Assembly (NCBI GenBank): GCA_013695255.1
Contig: JACDAV010000419.1
Coordinates: 1 to 9,742 of the forward strand
DNA from: Chloroflexota bacterium
GTDB lineage: Bacteria; Chloroflexota; Limnocylindria; Limnocylindrales; CSP1-4
Direction of reading: 5' to 3'
DNA length: 9,742 bases
Under the pieces are notes generated by a model. That model saw nothing but the letters and a program-made list of their open reading frames with translations. It did no database searches and was not told the DNA's origin. Numbering within the stretch: position 1 is the stretch's first letter; each line of letters opens with the position of its first letter. A program made the translations under genes and the position numbers. Below are positions 1 to 7,088 of this stretch, piece by piece.

Positions 1-1380
1 GAACGTCGGATGGCGGGCCAGGAAGCGATGGAAGGGCAAGGTGGTCTGGATGCCGGTGATCTCCACCTCGTCGAGCGCGCGGCACAGGCGTTGAACCGCC
101 GCGGTGCGGTCGGCGGCGACGACGAGAATTTTGGCGACGAGCGGGTCGTAGTCCGGGGAAACGAAATCACCCGCGCGCGCCGCCGTGTCGACCCGCACAC
201 CCGGACCGGAAGGCATCGCCCATCGGCCGATCCGCCCGGGAGCGGGCACGAAGTCTCTGCCCGGGTCCTCCGCTGAAAGGCGGACCTCGATGGCATGGCG
301 CTCCGGGACCGTCGCCCGCTCCGCTGCCCGCATCGCTTCGAGCGACAGCGGTCTGCCCGCGGCCAGGCCGATCTGCTCGCGGACGAGGTCGACGTCGGCG
401 ACGAGCTCCGTGACGCCATGCTCGACCTGGAGCCTGGTGTTGACCTCCAGGAACCAGAAGCGGCCGCTCGCGTCCAGCAGGAACTCCGCCGTTGCGGCGT
501 TGTGGAGCCCGGCCGCCTCGCCGACGCGAACAGCCAGCTCATGAAGCTCACGCCGTTGGGCGGTGTCCAGTCCCGGAGCGGGGCCCTCTTCGACCAGCTT
601 CTGGTGGCGCCGTTGGACGGAGCAGTCGCGCTCGCCGACCGCGATCACGCGCCCATCGCGCTCCCCGAGCAGCTGAACCTCGATGTGGCGCGCCGGACGA
701 ATCTCGCGCTCGAGGTACATGGAACCGTCGCCGAAGGCCGAGGCCGCCTCGGCCGAACCCGCGTCAAGGGCAGCCGCCAGCTCGCGGGCCTCCTCGACTC
801 GGCGCATCCCCCGGCCGCCGCCGCCGGCTGCGGCCTTGACCAGCAGCGGGTAGCCGACGCGATCGGCGTCCATCTGCAGATCTACGGCTGCGCCGGGGAG
901 GAGCCGGGCGGGATCGAGCGTGCCCGGGACGACCGGAACCCCAACGGACTGCGCGAGGCGCCGAGCCGCCAGCTTGTCGCCCACCGCTTCGATCACTCGG
1001 GCGTCCGGGCCGACCCAGGTGATCCCGGCGCCCTCGACCGCGGCCGCGAACGATGCCCGCTCGGCCAGGAAGCCGTAGCCGGGATGGAGCGCATCGGCCC
1101 CGGTGGTCAGCGCCGCGTCGAGCACCGCCTCCGCCCGCAGGTAGCTCTGGTCGGCGGGCGCCGGGCCGATCCGGACGGCCATGTCCGCGATGTCCACGTG
1201 CGCCGCGTCGGCGTCCGCATCCGAGTAGACGGCGACGGTCTCGATGCCCATCTCGCGGCAGGCGCGCATCACGCGCACCGCGATCTCACCGCGGTTGGCG
1301 ACGAGGAGGCGGCCAAACGGGGGGCGGTCGTCTTTGTGCAAAGACGCCCCGGCCGGTAATGCAGCCTGAGCGTCGTTCAC
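1..1380 (-). CDS. accC: Biotin carboxylase subunit of an acyl-CoA carboxylase (3' end beyond window)
   Basis: ATP-dependent carboxylation of biotin on a carrier protein, feeding the carboxyltransferase encoded just upstream. 460 residues are readable without a stop from GTG at 1380 to the left edge. Seen in order: biotin-carboxylase N-terminal motif ANRGEIAVR (about residues 28-36), HPGYGFLAE (about 99-107), ATP-grasp glycine loop AAAGGGGRGM (about 183-192), ERDCSVQRRHQKLVEE (about 250-265), FLEVNTRLQVEH (about 310-321), and the C-terminal domain signature TTLPFHRFL near the edge. That is essentially a whole biotin carboxylase domain. Whether a biotin-carrier domain follows, as in PccA/AccA-type alpha chains, cannot be seen. 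The GTG overlaps the carboxyltransferase stop as GTGA, implying translational coupling; it gives about 20 residues more than usual before the first motif. Oddity: VEHGVTE where the family normally has VEHPVTE. Substrate (acetyl- or propionyl-CoA) is not decided by this subunit. Confidence 0.93.
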   Translation of the reverse strand, partial: MNDAQAALPAGASLHKDDRPPFGRLLVANRGEIAVRVMRACREMGIETVAVYSDADADAAHVDIADMAVRIGPAPADQSYLRAEAVLDAALTTGADALHPGYGFLAERASFAAAVEGAGITWVGPDARVIEAVGDKLAARRLAQSVGVPVVPGTLDPARLLPGAAVDLQMDADRVGYPLLVKAAAGGGGRGMRRVEEARELAAALDAGSAEAASAFGDGSMYLEREIRPARHIEVQLLGERDGRVIAVGERDCSVQRRHQKLVEEGPAPGLDTAQRRELHELAVRVGEAAGLHNAATAEFLLDASGRFWFLEVNTRLQVEHGVTELVADVDLVREQIGLAAGRPLSLEAMRAAERATVPERHAIEVRLSAEDPGRDFVPAPGRIGRWAMPSGPGVRVDTAARAGDFVSPDYDPLVAKILVVAADRTAAVQRLCRALDEVEITGIQTTLPFHRFLARHPTF

Positions 1381-2933
1381 AGCGGAATGTTGCCGTGCTT
1401 CTTAGGCGGATTGGTGTCCCGCTTCGTGGCCAGCATCCCCAGCGCGGCGATGAGACGGGGCCGCGTCTCGCGCGGCAGGATCACGTCGTCGACGTAGCCC
1501 CGGCCAGCGGCCACCCAGGGGTTGGCGAACTCGCGCTCGTACTCCTCGACGAGACGCGCCCGCTCCGCCGCGGGGTCGTCGGCTGCAGCCAGGCGATCCC
1601 GGTACAGGATGTTGACAGCGCCCTCGGCGCCCATCACGGCAATCTCGGCGGTCGGCCAGGCGAAGTTCATGTCGCCGCGCACATGCTTGCTGCTCATGAC
1701 GTCATAGGCCCCGCCGTACGCCTTGCGGGTGATGACCGTCACCTTGGGCACGGTGGCTTCGCAGTACGCGAACAGGAGCTTGGCCCCGTGGCGGATGATC
1801 CCGCCGTGTTCCTGGCCGACGCCGGGCAGGAATCCCGGCACGTCCACGAACGTCACCAACGGCACGTTGAAGCAATCGCACGTCCGGACGAATCGGGCCG
1901 CCTTGGTCGACGCGTCGATGTCGAGCGCGCCGGCCAGCACCGCCGGCTGCTGGGCGACGATCCCCACGGCCCGCCCACCCAGCCGACCGAATCCACAGAT
2001 GATGTTCCCGGCCCAGCCGGGCTGGATCTCGAGGAACGCGCCATCGTCCAGCACGCGCCTCAGCACGTCGTGCATGTCATATGGCCGCCGCGGATCGTCC
2101 GGGACGAGGCTGTCGAGCGCCGCGTCCATGCGATCTGCGCTGTCCGCGGCCGCGACGACCGGCGGCGCCTCGAGGTTGTTCTGCGGCAGGAACGCGAGCA
2201 ATCGGCGAACGGTGTCAAGGGCCTCGGCCTCATCGCCCGCCGCGAGATGCGCGACGCCCGACGTTGTCGTGTGGGTCCTCGCTCCGCCCAGCCGTTCAGC
2301 GCTCACATCCTCGTGCGTCACGGCCTTCACCACGTTCGGCCCGGTCACGAACATGTAGCTCGTGCCCTCGACCATGATCGTGAAGTCCGTGATGGCCGGG
2401 CTGTACACGGCGCCGCCGGCGCAGGGACCCATCACCACTGACAGTTGCGGAACGACGCCGGACGCCATCGTGTTCCGCAGGAAGATGTCCGCATAGCCCC
2501 CGAGGGAAACCACACCCTCCTGAATCCGGGCGCCTCCGGAGTCGTTCAAGCCGACGATCGGCGCCCCAACCTTCATCGCGATGTCCATCACCTTGCAGAT
2601 CTTCTGGGCGTACGCCTCTGACAGGGAGCCGCCGAACACGGTGAAGTCCTGACTGAAGACGAAGACCAGCCGTCCCTCGATCGTGCCGTGTCCCGTGACG
2701 ACGCCATCCCCCAGGAAGCGCTCGCCATCCGAGCCTACGGCCGACGACCGGCTGGTGACGAACGCATCCAGCTCGACGAATGATCCGGGGTCGAGCAGCA
2801 GATCGATCCTTTCCCGCGCCGTCAGCTTGCCGCGCGCGTGCTGCTGCTCGATCCGCGCCGGGCCACCGCCGAGGAGTGCTTCGGCCCGCATCGCCTCCAG
2901 CTGGCTGATGCGTTCGTCGTTGGTGGACGTCAC
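1377..2933 (-). CDS. pccB: Acyl-CoA carboxylase carboxyltransferase (beta) subunit, propionyl-CoA carboxylase type
   Basis: Transfers the carboxyl group from carboxybiotin to an acyl-CoA (propionyl- and/or acetyl-CoA), giving methylmalonyl- or malonyl-CoA. 518 residues, the usual PccB size. Seen: N-terminal crotonase-fold half with NDSGGARIQEG (130-140) and MGPCAGGAVYSPAITD (168-183); C-terminal half with FVDVPGFLPGVGQEHGGIIR (362-381), KAYGGAYDVMSSKH (404-417), AWPTAEIAVMGAEGAVNI (425-442) and the characteristic end KKHGNIPL. Asp411 in GGAYDVM is, as far as I can align by eye, the position linked to acyl-CoA preference in Streptomyces PccB (Asp there), so propionyl- or acetyl-CoA is more likely than long chains. 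The GTG start is fixed by a GGAGG site 6 bases upstream; the reading frame stays open far upstream through the divergent parA, but that extension has no conserved sequence. First gene of an operon with biotin carboxylase. Confidence 0.95.
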   Translation of the reverse strand: MTSTNDERISQLEAMRAEALLGGGPARIEQQHARGKLTARERIDLLLDPGSFVELDAFVTSRSSAVGSDGERFLGDGVVTGHGTIEGRLVFVFSQDFTVFGGSLSEAYAQKICKVMDIAMKVGAPIVGLNDSGGARIQEGVVSLGGYADIFLRNTMASGVVPQLSVVMGPCAGGAVYSPAITDFTIMVEGTSYMFVTGPNVVKAVTHEDVSAERLGGARTHTTTSGVAHLAAGDEAEALDTVRRLLAFLPQNNLEAPPVVAAADSADRMDAALDSLVPDDPRRPYDMHDVLRRVLDDGAFLEIQPGWAGNIICGFGRLGGRAVGIVAQQPAVLAGALDIDASTKAARFVRTCDCFNVPLVTFVDVPGFLPGVGQEHGGIIRHGAKLLFAYCEATVPKVTVITRKAYGGAYDVMSSKHVRGDMNFAWPTAEIAVMGAEGAVNILYRDRLAAADDPAAERARLVEEYEREFANPWVAAGRGYVDDVILPRETRPRLIAALGMLATKRDTNPPKKHGNIPL

Positions 2934-2939
2934 CGGTCG

Positions 2940-2944
2940 CCTCC
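2940..2944 (-). promoter_or_regulatory. Ribosome binding site deciding the carboxyltransferase start
   Basis: GGAGG on the minus strand, six bases before GTG at 2933. It selects this start over the in-frame open sequence that continues upstream. Confidence 0.75.
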
Positions 2945-3007
2945 ATGGTCTGTGTAGGGACACCGGCATGATAGAGGCGGTCGCAGCCGTCCACGGCAGA
3001 GCCTGAT

Positions 3008-3016
3008 CTATCCACA
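3008..3016 (+). promoter_or_regulatory. DnaA-box-like 9-mer (8 of 9 matches)
   Basis: CTATCCACA, one mismatch (first base) from the DnaA box consensus TTATCCACA. It lies in the pccB/parA divergent intergenic region, within a stretch (3001-3050) that I count at 24 G+C of 50, against about 70% around it. It forms an 8-bp inverted repeat with the box at 3042-3050. Confidence 0.5.
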
Positions 3017-3041
3017 GAAACGGTGAACAACTTCCCGAACG

Positions 3042-3050
3042 TGTGGATAA
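3042..3050 (-). promoter_or_regulatory. DnaA box (perfect consensus, minus strand)
   Basis: TGTGGATAA, the exact reverse complement of the DnaA box TTATCCACA. It is 25 bases from, and inverted to, the near-match at 3008-3016. A weaker candidate (GGTGAACAA, 3022-3030, on the minus strand) lies between them. It could serve a replication origin, DnaA control of parA or pccB, or be an operator for another protein. Confidence 0.55.
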
Positions 3051-3141
3051 CGGGGGTCCGCGGCGCAGAGCTGGCGGGTAGCATGGCGGAACCGCCCGTT
3101 CCGCCGCCGCACCAGCGGAGCCGGTCGGTCCGAGTGCATGC

Positions 3142-3148
3142 GAGGTGA
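3142..3148 (+). promoter_or_regulatory. Ribosome binding site deciding the parA start
   Basis: GAGGTGA, seven bases before GTG at 3156. The in-frame ATG at 3138 has no comparable site and actually precedes this one, so GTG is preferred. The same heptamer precedes parB. Confidence 0.75.
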
Positions 3149-3155
3149 AGCCCCG

Positions 3156-3926
3156 GTGACGAACGTGATCGCGATCGCGAATCAGAAGGGCGGGGTCGGC
3201 AAGACCACCACGGCGATCAACCTCGCCGGCGCCCTGGCCGAACAGGGGCACCGGGTCCTCTGCATCGACATGGATCCGCAGGCCAACCTGACCGCCGGGC
3301 TCGGCATCAATCTCAACACCGTCGAGCGGTCGATGGCCGATGTGCTGGCGGACGGCCGGGCGACCCTGGCCGACATTATCCGATCGACCGGGACCGAGGG
3401 CATCGACGTCGCGCCGGCCCACATCGACCTGGCCTCCACCGAGGGCGAGCTCTTCACCGCTTTCGGCCGGGAGCAGATCCTTCGCGATGCGCTGGAGGAG
3501 CACGTCGACAAGTACGACTACGCGCTCATCGATTGCCCGCCGAACCTGGGCCTGCTTACGGTCAACGGCCTGGTCGCTGCGGACGGCGTCATCATCCCCG
3601 TGCAGACCCAGTACTACGCCATGAAGGGACTGAACAACCTGGTCAAGGTCATCAACATGATCCGGTTGAAGCTCAACCGGAACCTGCGGATCCTGGGTCT
3701 GTTGCCCACCTTCTTCGACGGACGCACGAACCTCGCCAGGGACATGCTCGACGAGCTCCGGGTGATCGGCGATCACCACGTCTTCGGCAGCATCATCCGT
3801 ACGACCGTCAAGCTCGGCGAGGCTCCACTCGTGGGCCGCCCGATCACGGCGTATGCCGGAACGTCGGACGCGGCCCGCACGTACCGCGAGCTAGCGCGTG
3901 AGGTGATCGACCTTGGCCAGGCCTGA
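3156..3926 (+). CDS. parA: ParA family chromosome partitioning ATPase
   Basis: Walker-type ATPase that binds nucleoid DNA in its ATP form and, with ParB bound near the origin, drives segregation of newly replicated origins. 256 residues, the normal size for a chromosomal ParA without an N-terminal DNA-binding extension. Seen: deviant Walker A KGGVGKTT (11-18) with the signature lysine K11, switch I region IDMDPQANLT (37-46), Walker B LIDCPPNLG (124-132), PVQTQYYAMKGL (148-159), and the C-terminal GEAPLVGRPITAYAGTS (221-237). GTG at 3156 is chosen for its GAGGTGA site; an ATG at 3138 would add six residues (MRGEAP) not expected in the family. A TAGCAT at 3079-3084 resembles a -10 box but I see no convincing -35. 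The gene overlaps parB by 14 bases, so the two are one transcription and translation unit. A Soj/MinD-like regulatory ParA is less likely because a full parB follows. Confidence 0.95.
   Translation: MTNVIAIANQKGGVGKTTTAINLAGALAEQGHRVLCIDMDPQANLTAGLGINLNTVERSMADVLADGRATLADIIRSTGTEGIDVAPAHIDLASTEGELFTAFGREQILRDALEEHVDKYDYALIDCPPNLGLLTVNGLVAADGVIIPVQTQYYAMKGLNNLVKVINMIRLKLNRNLRILGLLPTFFDGRTNLARDMLDELRVIGDHHVFGSIIRTTVKLGEAPLVGRPITAYAGTSDAARTYRELAREVIDLGQA
3900..3906 (+). promoter_or_regulatory. Ribosome binding site for the TTG start of parB
   Basis: GAGGTGA inside the end of parA, six bases before TTG at 3913. It supports the rare TTG start over the later in-frame ATG at 4021. Confidence 0.7.
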
Positions 3927-4932
3927 TTTCCGAGCCACAGCCGCCCGCCGACTGGCCGAGGACACCGAGCTCTCGCCTGCGATCGTCAGCCTGTTGTCGC
4001 CGGAATCCCCGACTCGCTCGATGGGCGTCCGGATGCTGCCGATCGACCGGATCGACTCGAACCCCGAGCAGCCGAGGCTGGCGTTCGACGAGGAGACGCT
4101 CCAGGAACTGTCCGCCTCGATCCGGGAGCACGGCGTTCTCCAGCCGATTCTCGTTCGGCCCATCGCGGGCAACCGCTATCAGCTGATCGCCGGCGAACGC
4201 CGCTGGCGAGCTTCGAAGACCGCCGGGCGCGAGACGATCCCGGCCCTGGTCGACGACATCGACGACGAGACTGCCCTGGAGATCTCGATCATCGAGAACC
4301 TCCAGCGCGAGGACCTCTCGCCGCTGGACGAGGCGGCGATGTACGACCGGATGATCCGCGACCACGGCTACAGCGTCCGCAAGCTCGCCCAGAAGCTCGG
4401 CAAGGACAAGGGCTACCTCGAGAACCGCCTTCGGCTGGCCGATGCTCCACCAGAAGTGCGCGAGCTCGTGTCTGTGCGCAAAGACACCTTGTCGCACGCC
4501 TATGAGCTGCTCAAGGTGGACGACCCCAAGAAGCGGAAGCGCCTGGCCGAGCAGGTCGCCCGGGGCGAGCTGTCGCTGGTCAAGCTCCGAGATCGGATCG
4601 AGGGACGCGGGGCCCGTTCGGCCACCGCGGACAGCGGGTCCGAGCGCGATGACGGCTGGGCCGAGGAGGCGCCGGTTGAGCCGAGCGAGGAGACACAGGC
4701 GGGCTGGGTGCCGGTCCACCCTCAGCCCGCGCCGACGGGCGACGAGTCCCTCGTGGCGGCGAAGCAGCAGCTGGCCGAAGCGGTCGAGGACATGATATCG
4801 GTGCTCCAGGCACCGGACGTCATGCGCTCGATCCCGGACACCGATCGGGCCAACCTGGCCAAGTACCTCACGATCGCGAAGCTGAAGCTCGAGAACGCCA
4901 TCGCGGTCGTCCGGAGCGGTGACCGCCGCTGA
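3913..4932 (+). CDS. parB: ParB/RepB/Spo0J family partition protein
   Basis: CTP-dependent DNA clamp that loads at parS sites and stimulates ParA. 339 residues from TTG at 3913. Seen: variable N-terminal arm (1-42) holding the ParA-contact region; ParB/sulfiredoxin-like CTP-binding domain (about 41-130) with NPEQPR (50-55), GVLQPILVR (74-82) and the GERRWRA box (94-100); ENLQREDLSPL (128-138); a central helix-turn-helix region around 153-185 (SVRKLAQKLGKDKGYLENRL); an acidic, low-complexity linker (about 232-275); and a helical C-terminal dimerisation segment (about 278-335). All of the family's key motifs are present, so it looks functional. No match to the usual parS palindrome is visible in the window, so its sites must lie elsewhere or differ in sequence. 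Transcription probably ends at the hairpin just downstream. Confidence 0.95.
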   Translation: MARPDFRATAARRLAEDTELSPAIVSLLSPESPTRSMGVRMLPIDRIDSNPEQPRLAFDEETLQELSASIREHGVLQPILVRPIAGNRYQLIAGERRWRASKTAGRETIPALVDDIDDETALEISIIENLQREDLSPLDEAAMYDRMIRDHGYSVRKLAQKLGKDKGYLENRLRLADAPPEVRELVSVRKDTLSHAYELLKVDDPKKRKRLAEQVARGELSLVKLRDRIEGRGARSATADSGSERDDGWAEEAPVEPSEETQAGWVPVHPQPAPTGDESLVAAKQQLAEAVEDMISVLQAPDVMRSIPDTDRANLAKYLTIAKLKLENAIAVVRSGDRR

Positions 4933-4937
4933 TCGGG

Positions 4938-4956
4938 CCAGGGGCGCGGCCCCTGG
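4938..4956. terminator. Hairpin between convergent parB and ubiA, probable bidirectional terminator
   Basis: CCAGGGGC, a 3-base loop GCG, then GCCCCTGG: a perfect 8-bp stem. It starts six bases after the parB stop and lies 18 bases beyond the ubiA stop on the other strand. There is no U-tract on either side, which is common in very GC-rich genomes, so the mechanism (intrinsic or aided) is uncertain. Confidence 0.6.
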
Positions 4957-4974
4957 ATCTGCGCCGTCCGGAGG

Positions 4975-5802
4975 TCAGGCGCGAGCGGCCAGAAGCAGCC
5001 AGCCCACGGCGAGGAGTGCGATGCCGACCGCTTCGAGCTCCCAACCCCGCTCCCGATGATCGGCGGCCCGAGCGCCGGCCAGCGCCACCCCCGCGCCGAC
5101 CACGACCGCCGGCCCGGCGACGCCGACCAGCACAACGGCGTGCGGCACGCCCCTGGCCAGCAGGCTCGCAGAGGCGATGGCACCGACAGCCGCGTGCAGG
5201 ACCAGGTGCACCCACCATGACCGGCGGGGGCCGAGGGTCAGCGCGACAGAGCTGACACCGGCGTCGCGATCGCGCTCCACATCCACCATCGCGTTGGCGA
5301 TGGCCAGCGCCGCTCCGGCACAGAACGCGGCCGGCAGCAGGGTGCCGAACAGCGTCGGAACGGATCCCGTGGCCCCCACCCAGGCGTACACCGGCAGGAG
5401 CGGAATCCCGGCGGCGAAGGGCAGCCATGACCAAGCGGTTCCCTTCAACCGCAGGTCGTAGAGGAAACCGACCGCGAGGATCAGCGTGGCCACGGCGAGG
5501 GTGGGCAAGCCCTGCAGGGCGCTGAGGATCAGGCCGGCGGCGGCCGCCACGACGGCCAGCCTCACCGCGGCCCGCGGCCCCACCAGGCCGACCGGGATTG
5601 GCTTGCCGGGCTTCCGGCCGGCGTCGAGCGGTGCGTCAACCACGTCGTTGACGATACCGATGGCCGCCTGCAGCGACATCATGCCAGCGGCGAGCGCGCT
5701 GACCACGACCGTCGATCCGCCAGCCAGCACGACCACGGCTCCCGTGGCGAGGCCGTCGACCAGAACCGGAAACGGATGCGTCAGGCGGACGAACGCCGCC
5801 AA
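4975..5802 (-). CDS. UbiA family prenyltransferase
   Basis: Integral membrane enzyme that joins an isoprenoid diphosphate to an acceptor, which may be an aromatic ring, a tetrapyrrole or a glycerol-phosphate lipid. About 275 residues, the usual family length, and mostly hydrophobic with about eight membrane segments. Seen: first Mg-diphosphate motif NDVVDAPLDAGRKPGKPIP (52-70), giving N52, D53, D56, D60; second motif NAMVDVERDRDAG (170-182), giving D174, D178, D180; and YDLRLKG (115-121). The KPGKPIP tail resembles the KPxRPIPSG of ChlG- and archaeal digeranylgeranylglyceryl-phosphate-synthase-type members, but I cannot assign a substrate. The start is uncertain: TTG at 5802 is the only ordinary start codon near the expected N-terminus, with no clear ribosome binding site. 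It is the last gene of the minus-strand cluster, 58 bases after the 121-aa gene. No other quinone or heme gene is adjacent. Confidence 0.85.
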   Translation of the reverse strand: MAAFVRLTHPFPVLVDGLATGAVVVLAGGSTVVVSALAAGMMSLQAAIGIVNDVVDAPLDAGRKPGKPIPVGLVGPRAAVRLAVVAAAAGLILSALQGLPTLAVATLILAVGFLYDLRLKGTAWSWLPFAAGIPLLPVYAWVGATGSVPTLFGTLLPAAFCAGAALAIANAMVDVERDRDAGVSSVALTLGPRRSWWVHLVLHAAVGAIASASLLARGVPHAVVLVGVAGPAVVVGAGVALAGARAADHRERGWELEAVGIALLAVGWLLLAARA

Positions 5803-5860
5803 CCGGCGAACCGGACCGCGCGTCGCCCAGTTCGGCGAGAGGCGGTCCGGCCCGGCGGGC

Positions 5861-6226
5861 TCAGACGTAGACGAGCTCGTGGAAGTTCGCGACGAGGTAC
5901 TCGATCAGCCGATCGCGGCCGTCGCTCACCTGGCCCCGGATGCCGGGCACGAGCGCGTACAGGGTGATGGCCGGGACCATGAGCCGACCGCGGTCGTCCC
6001 GACCAAGCATCGCGGGTGGCCCTCCGCCAGTTGCGAACACCCGTTCGAATTGACGTTCGTCGAGGCCGGCCGCGCGTCGGAAGTCCTCGATGACCTGCAG
6101 CACTCCCCGGCGGATCGCCACGTCGCGCATCAGCTCCGCCGTCCAGGCGTCGATCTGCTCGTCCGTCTGGTCGGCCAGCCGACCGCGATACTCGGACGGG
6201 TCGGCGGACAGTCCAGTGGTCGCCAC
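5861..6226 (-). CDS. Uncharacterised 121-aa protein between plsC-like and ubiA-like genes
   Basis: I do not recognise a family. GTG at 6226 is chosen because GAGGAG (6234-6239) lies seven bases upstream; a GTG at 6247 would add seven residues but has no such site. The protein is soluble-looking and acidic in its first half, with a probable helical region (YRGRLADQTDEQIDAWTAEL, about 13-32), then RRGVLQVIEDFRRAAGLDER (about 39-58), a glycine/proline turn (TGGGPPAM), a mildly hydrophobic stretch LMVPAITLYALVPGI (about 82-96) and an end in RLIEYLVANFHELVYV. No cysteine or metal motif is visible and no signal peptide. The good ribosome site, GC-rich codon use and position between two same-strand genes support it as real. 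Function unknown; context suggests at most a link to membrane lipid or prenyl metabolism. Confidence 0.7.
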   Translation of the reverse strand: MATTGLSADPSEYRGRLADQTDEQIDAWTAELMRDVAIRRGVLQVIEDFRRAAGLDERQFERVFATGGGPPAMLGRDDRGRLMVPAITLYALVPGIRGQVSDGRDRLIEYLVANFHELVYV

Positions 6227-6233
6227 ACTCTCT

Positions 6234-6239
6234 CTCCTC
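6234..6239 (-). promoter_or_regulatory. Ribosome binding site deciding the start of the 121-aa gene
   Basis: GAGGAG on the minus strand, seven bases before GTG at 6226; it argues against the in-frame GTG at 6247, which lies upstream of the site. Confidence 0.6.
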
Positions 6240-6329
6240 GCGGGCACCGGGTAGCGGACTCCGGTCGGCGGGAGTATGCCAGAGGCCAGGGCGCGGCTCG
6301 GCGGACGGCGACCCTGCCTGTCTGGCCGA

Positions 6330-7088
6330 TCAGCCCGCCGGCGGCCGCCGCTCCTCGTCCGGCCACTCGTTGAACAGCTCGGTCAGCCAGCGGCCGACCG
6401 GCCCCGGACGCGGAAGCTCCGGCTGGTCGGCGACGAGCGCATGAAGCGCCTCGAACGTCCGCTGGGTGAGCTGGGCGATCGCCTCGCGGGTGGGACGGCC
6501 GCTGGCCGGAATCGGCTCGGCGACCCGGACCACGATCCGCCCGCCGAAGCGCAGCCAGCTCGTTCCGTTGATCGCCAGCGGAACGATCGGCACGCCGGAG
6601 CTGAGGGCGAAGTAGGCCGCTCCCTCGCTGAGCGGCAGCAGCTCGGATTCCCGGCGGTGGATCGTCCCCTCGCCCGCGATCGCCAGCGTGCCGCCGGACC
6701 AGAAGACGGCCCGCACCGCGCGCGAGGCCTGGAGAAGGTCGTTCTTGCCCGGCTTGTATGGCACCGTCGCACCGGTCCACGAGAGCAGCCGGTTGCGCCC
6801 TCCGACCGCCATGTCCTCTTCCTTCGGTCCGAAGAAGAACAGCCGCGGCCGCATCGGGAGGGTGGCCATCAGGACGAACGGGTCGCTCCAGCTGAGGTGG
6901 TTGAAGCACAGGACGGCGGGGCCGTCCGGCACCCGCTGGCGCCCCTCGACCCGGATCCGGAACCAGCACCGGAACACCGCCGCCACGACGATCCGGGATG
7001 CCCAGTAGCGAATCGTCCGGCGCCAGGGCGCCACGCGGGGACCGGGCAGATGCGCCGCCGGACCGCTGACCCCTCGCTCAGCTCCCAT
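6330..7088 (-). CDS. PlsC-type lysophospholipid acyltransferase (1-acyl-sn-glycerol-3-phosphate acyltransferase family)
   Basis: Membrane-associated acyltransferase, most likely converting lysophosphatidate to phosphatidate. 252 residues. Seen: catalytic motif NHLSWSD (63-69), i.e. NHxxxxD; FFFGPKEEDM (84-93), the second block; GEGTIHRR (139-146), the EGT block; and VPIVPLAINGTSW (166-178), the VPxxPV-like fourth block. A hydrophobic segment around 28-45 probably anchors the N-terminus. All catalytic blocks are intact. The ATG at 7088 lies inside the end of the HAD remnant, an 11-base overlap; no strong ribosome site is visible, so translation may be coupled to the upstream frame. A later start would still keep all motifs. 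Family members also act on lyso-lipids other than LPA (glycolipid, ornithine-lipid), so the exact acceptor is open. There is a 103-base gap to the next gene downstream. Confidence 0.9.
   Translation of the reverse strand: MGAERGVSGPAAHLPGPRVAPWRRTIRYWASRIVVAAVFRCWFRIRVEGRQRVPDGPAVLCFNHLSWSDPFVLMATLPMRPRLFFFGPKEEDMAVGGRNRLLSWTGATVPYKPGKNDLLQASRAVRAVFWSGGTLAIAGEGTIHRRESELLPLSEGAAYFALSSGVPIVPLAINGTSWLRFGGRIVVRVAEPIPASGRPTREAIAQLTQRTFEALHALVADQPELPRPGPVGRWLTELFNEWPDEERRPPAG

Noticed and set aside
1195..1200. CACGTG core of a possible parS site (also 8593-8598)
   Set aside because: The flanking bases do not match the TGTTTC/GAAACA arms of parS in either place; the hexamer alone is not informative.
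295..2441. Long plus-strand open frames opposite the carboxylase genes (295-1359 and 1053-2441)
   Set aside because: They are Arg/Pro/Gly-rich shadows of well-recognised minus-strand carboxylase genes; GC-rich third positions keep the opposite strand free of stops.
2968..2973. TATCAT on the minus strand as a -10 box for the carboxylase operon
   Set aside because: It is suitably placed upstream of the start, but no -35 element is found at 16-18 bases, so I do not list it as a promoter.
2934..3779. Extension of the carboxyltransferase frame upstream through the parA region (800-residue open frame)
   Set aside because: The added part has no family homology that I can see, lies antisense to a complete parA, and GTG at 2933 has an ideal ribosome site.
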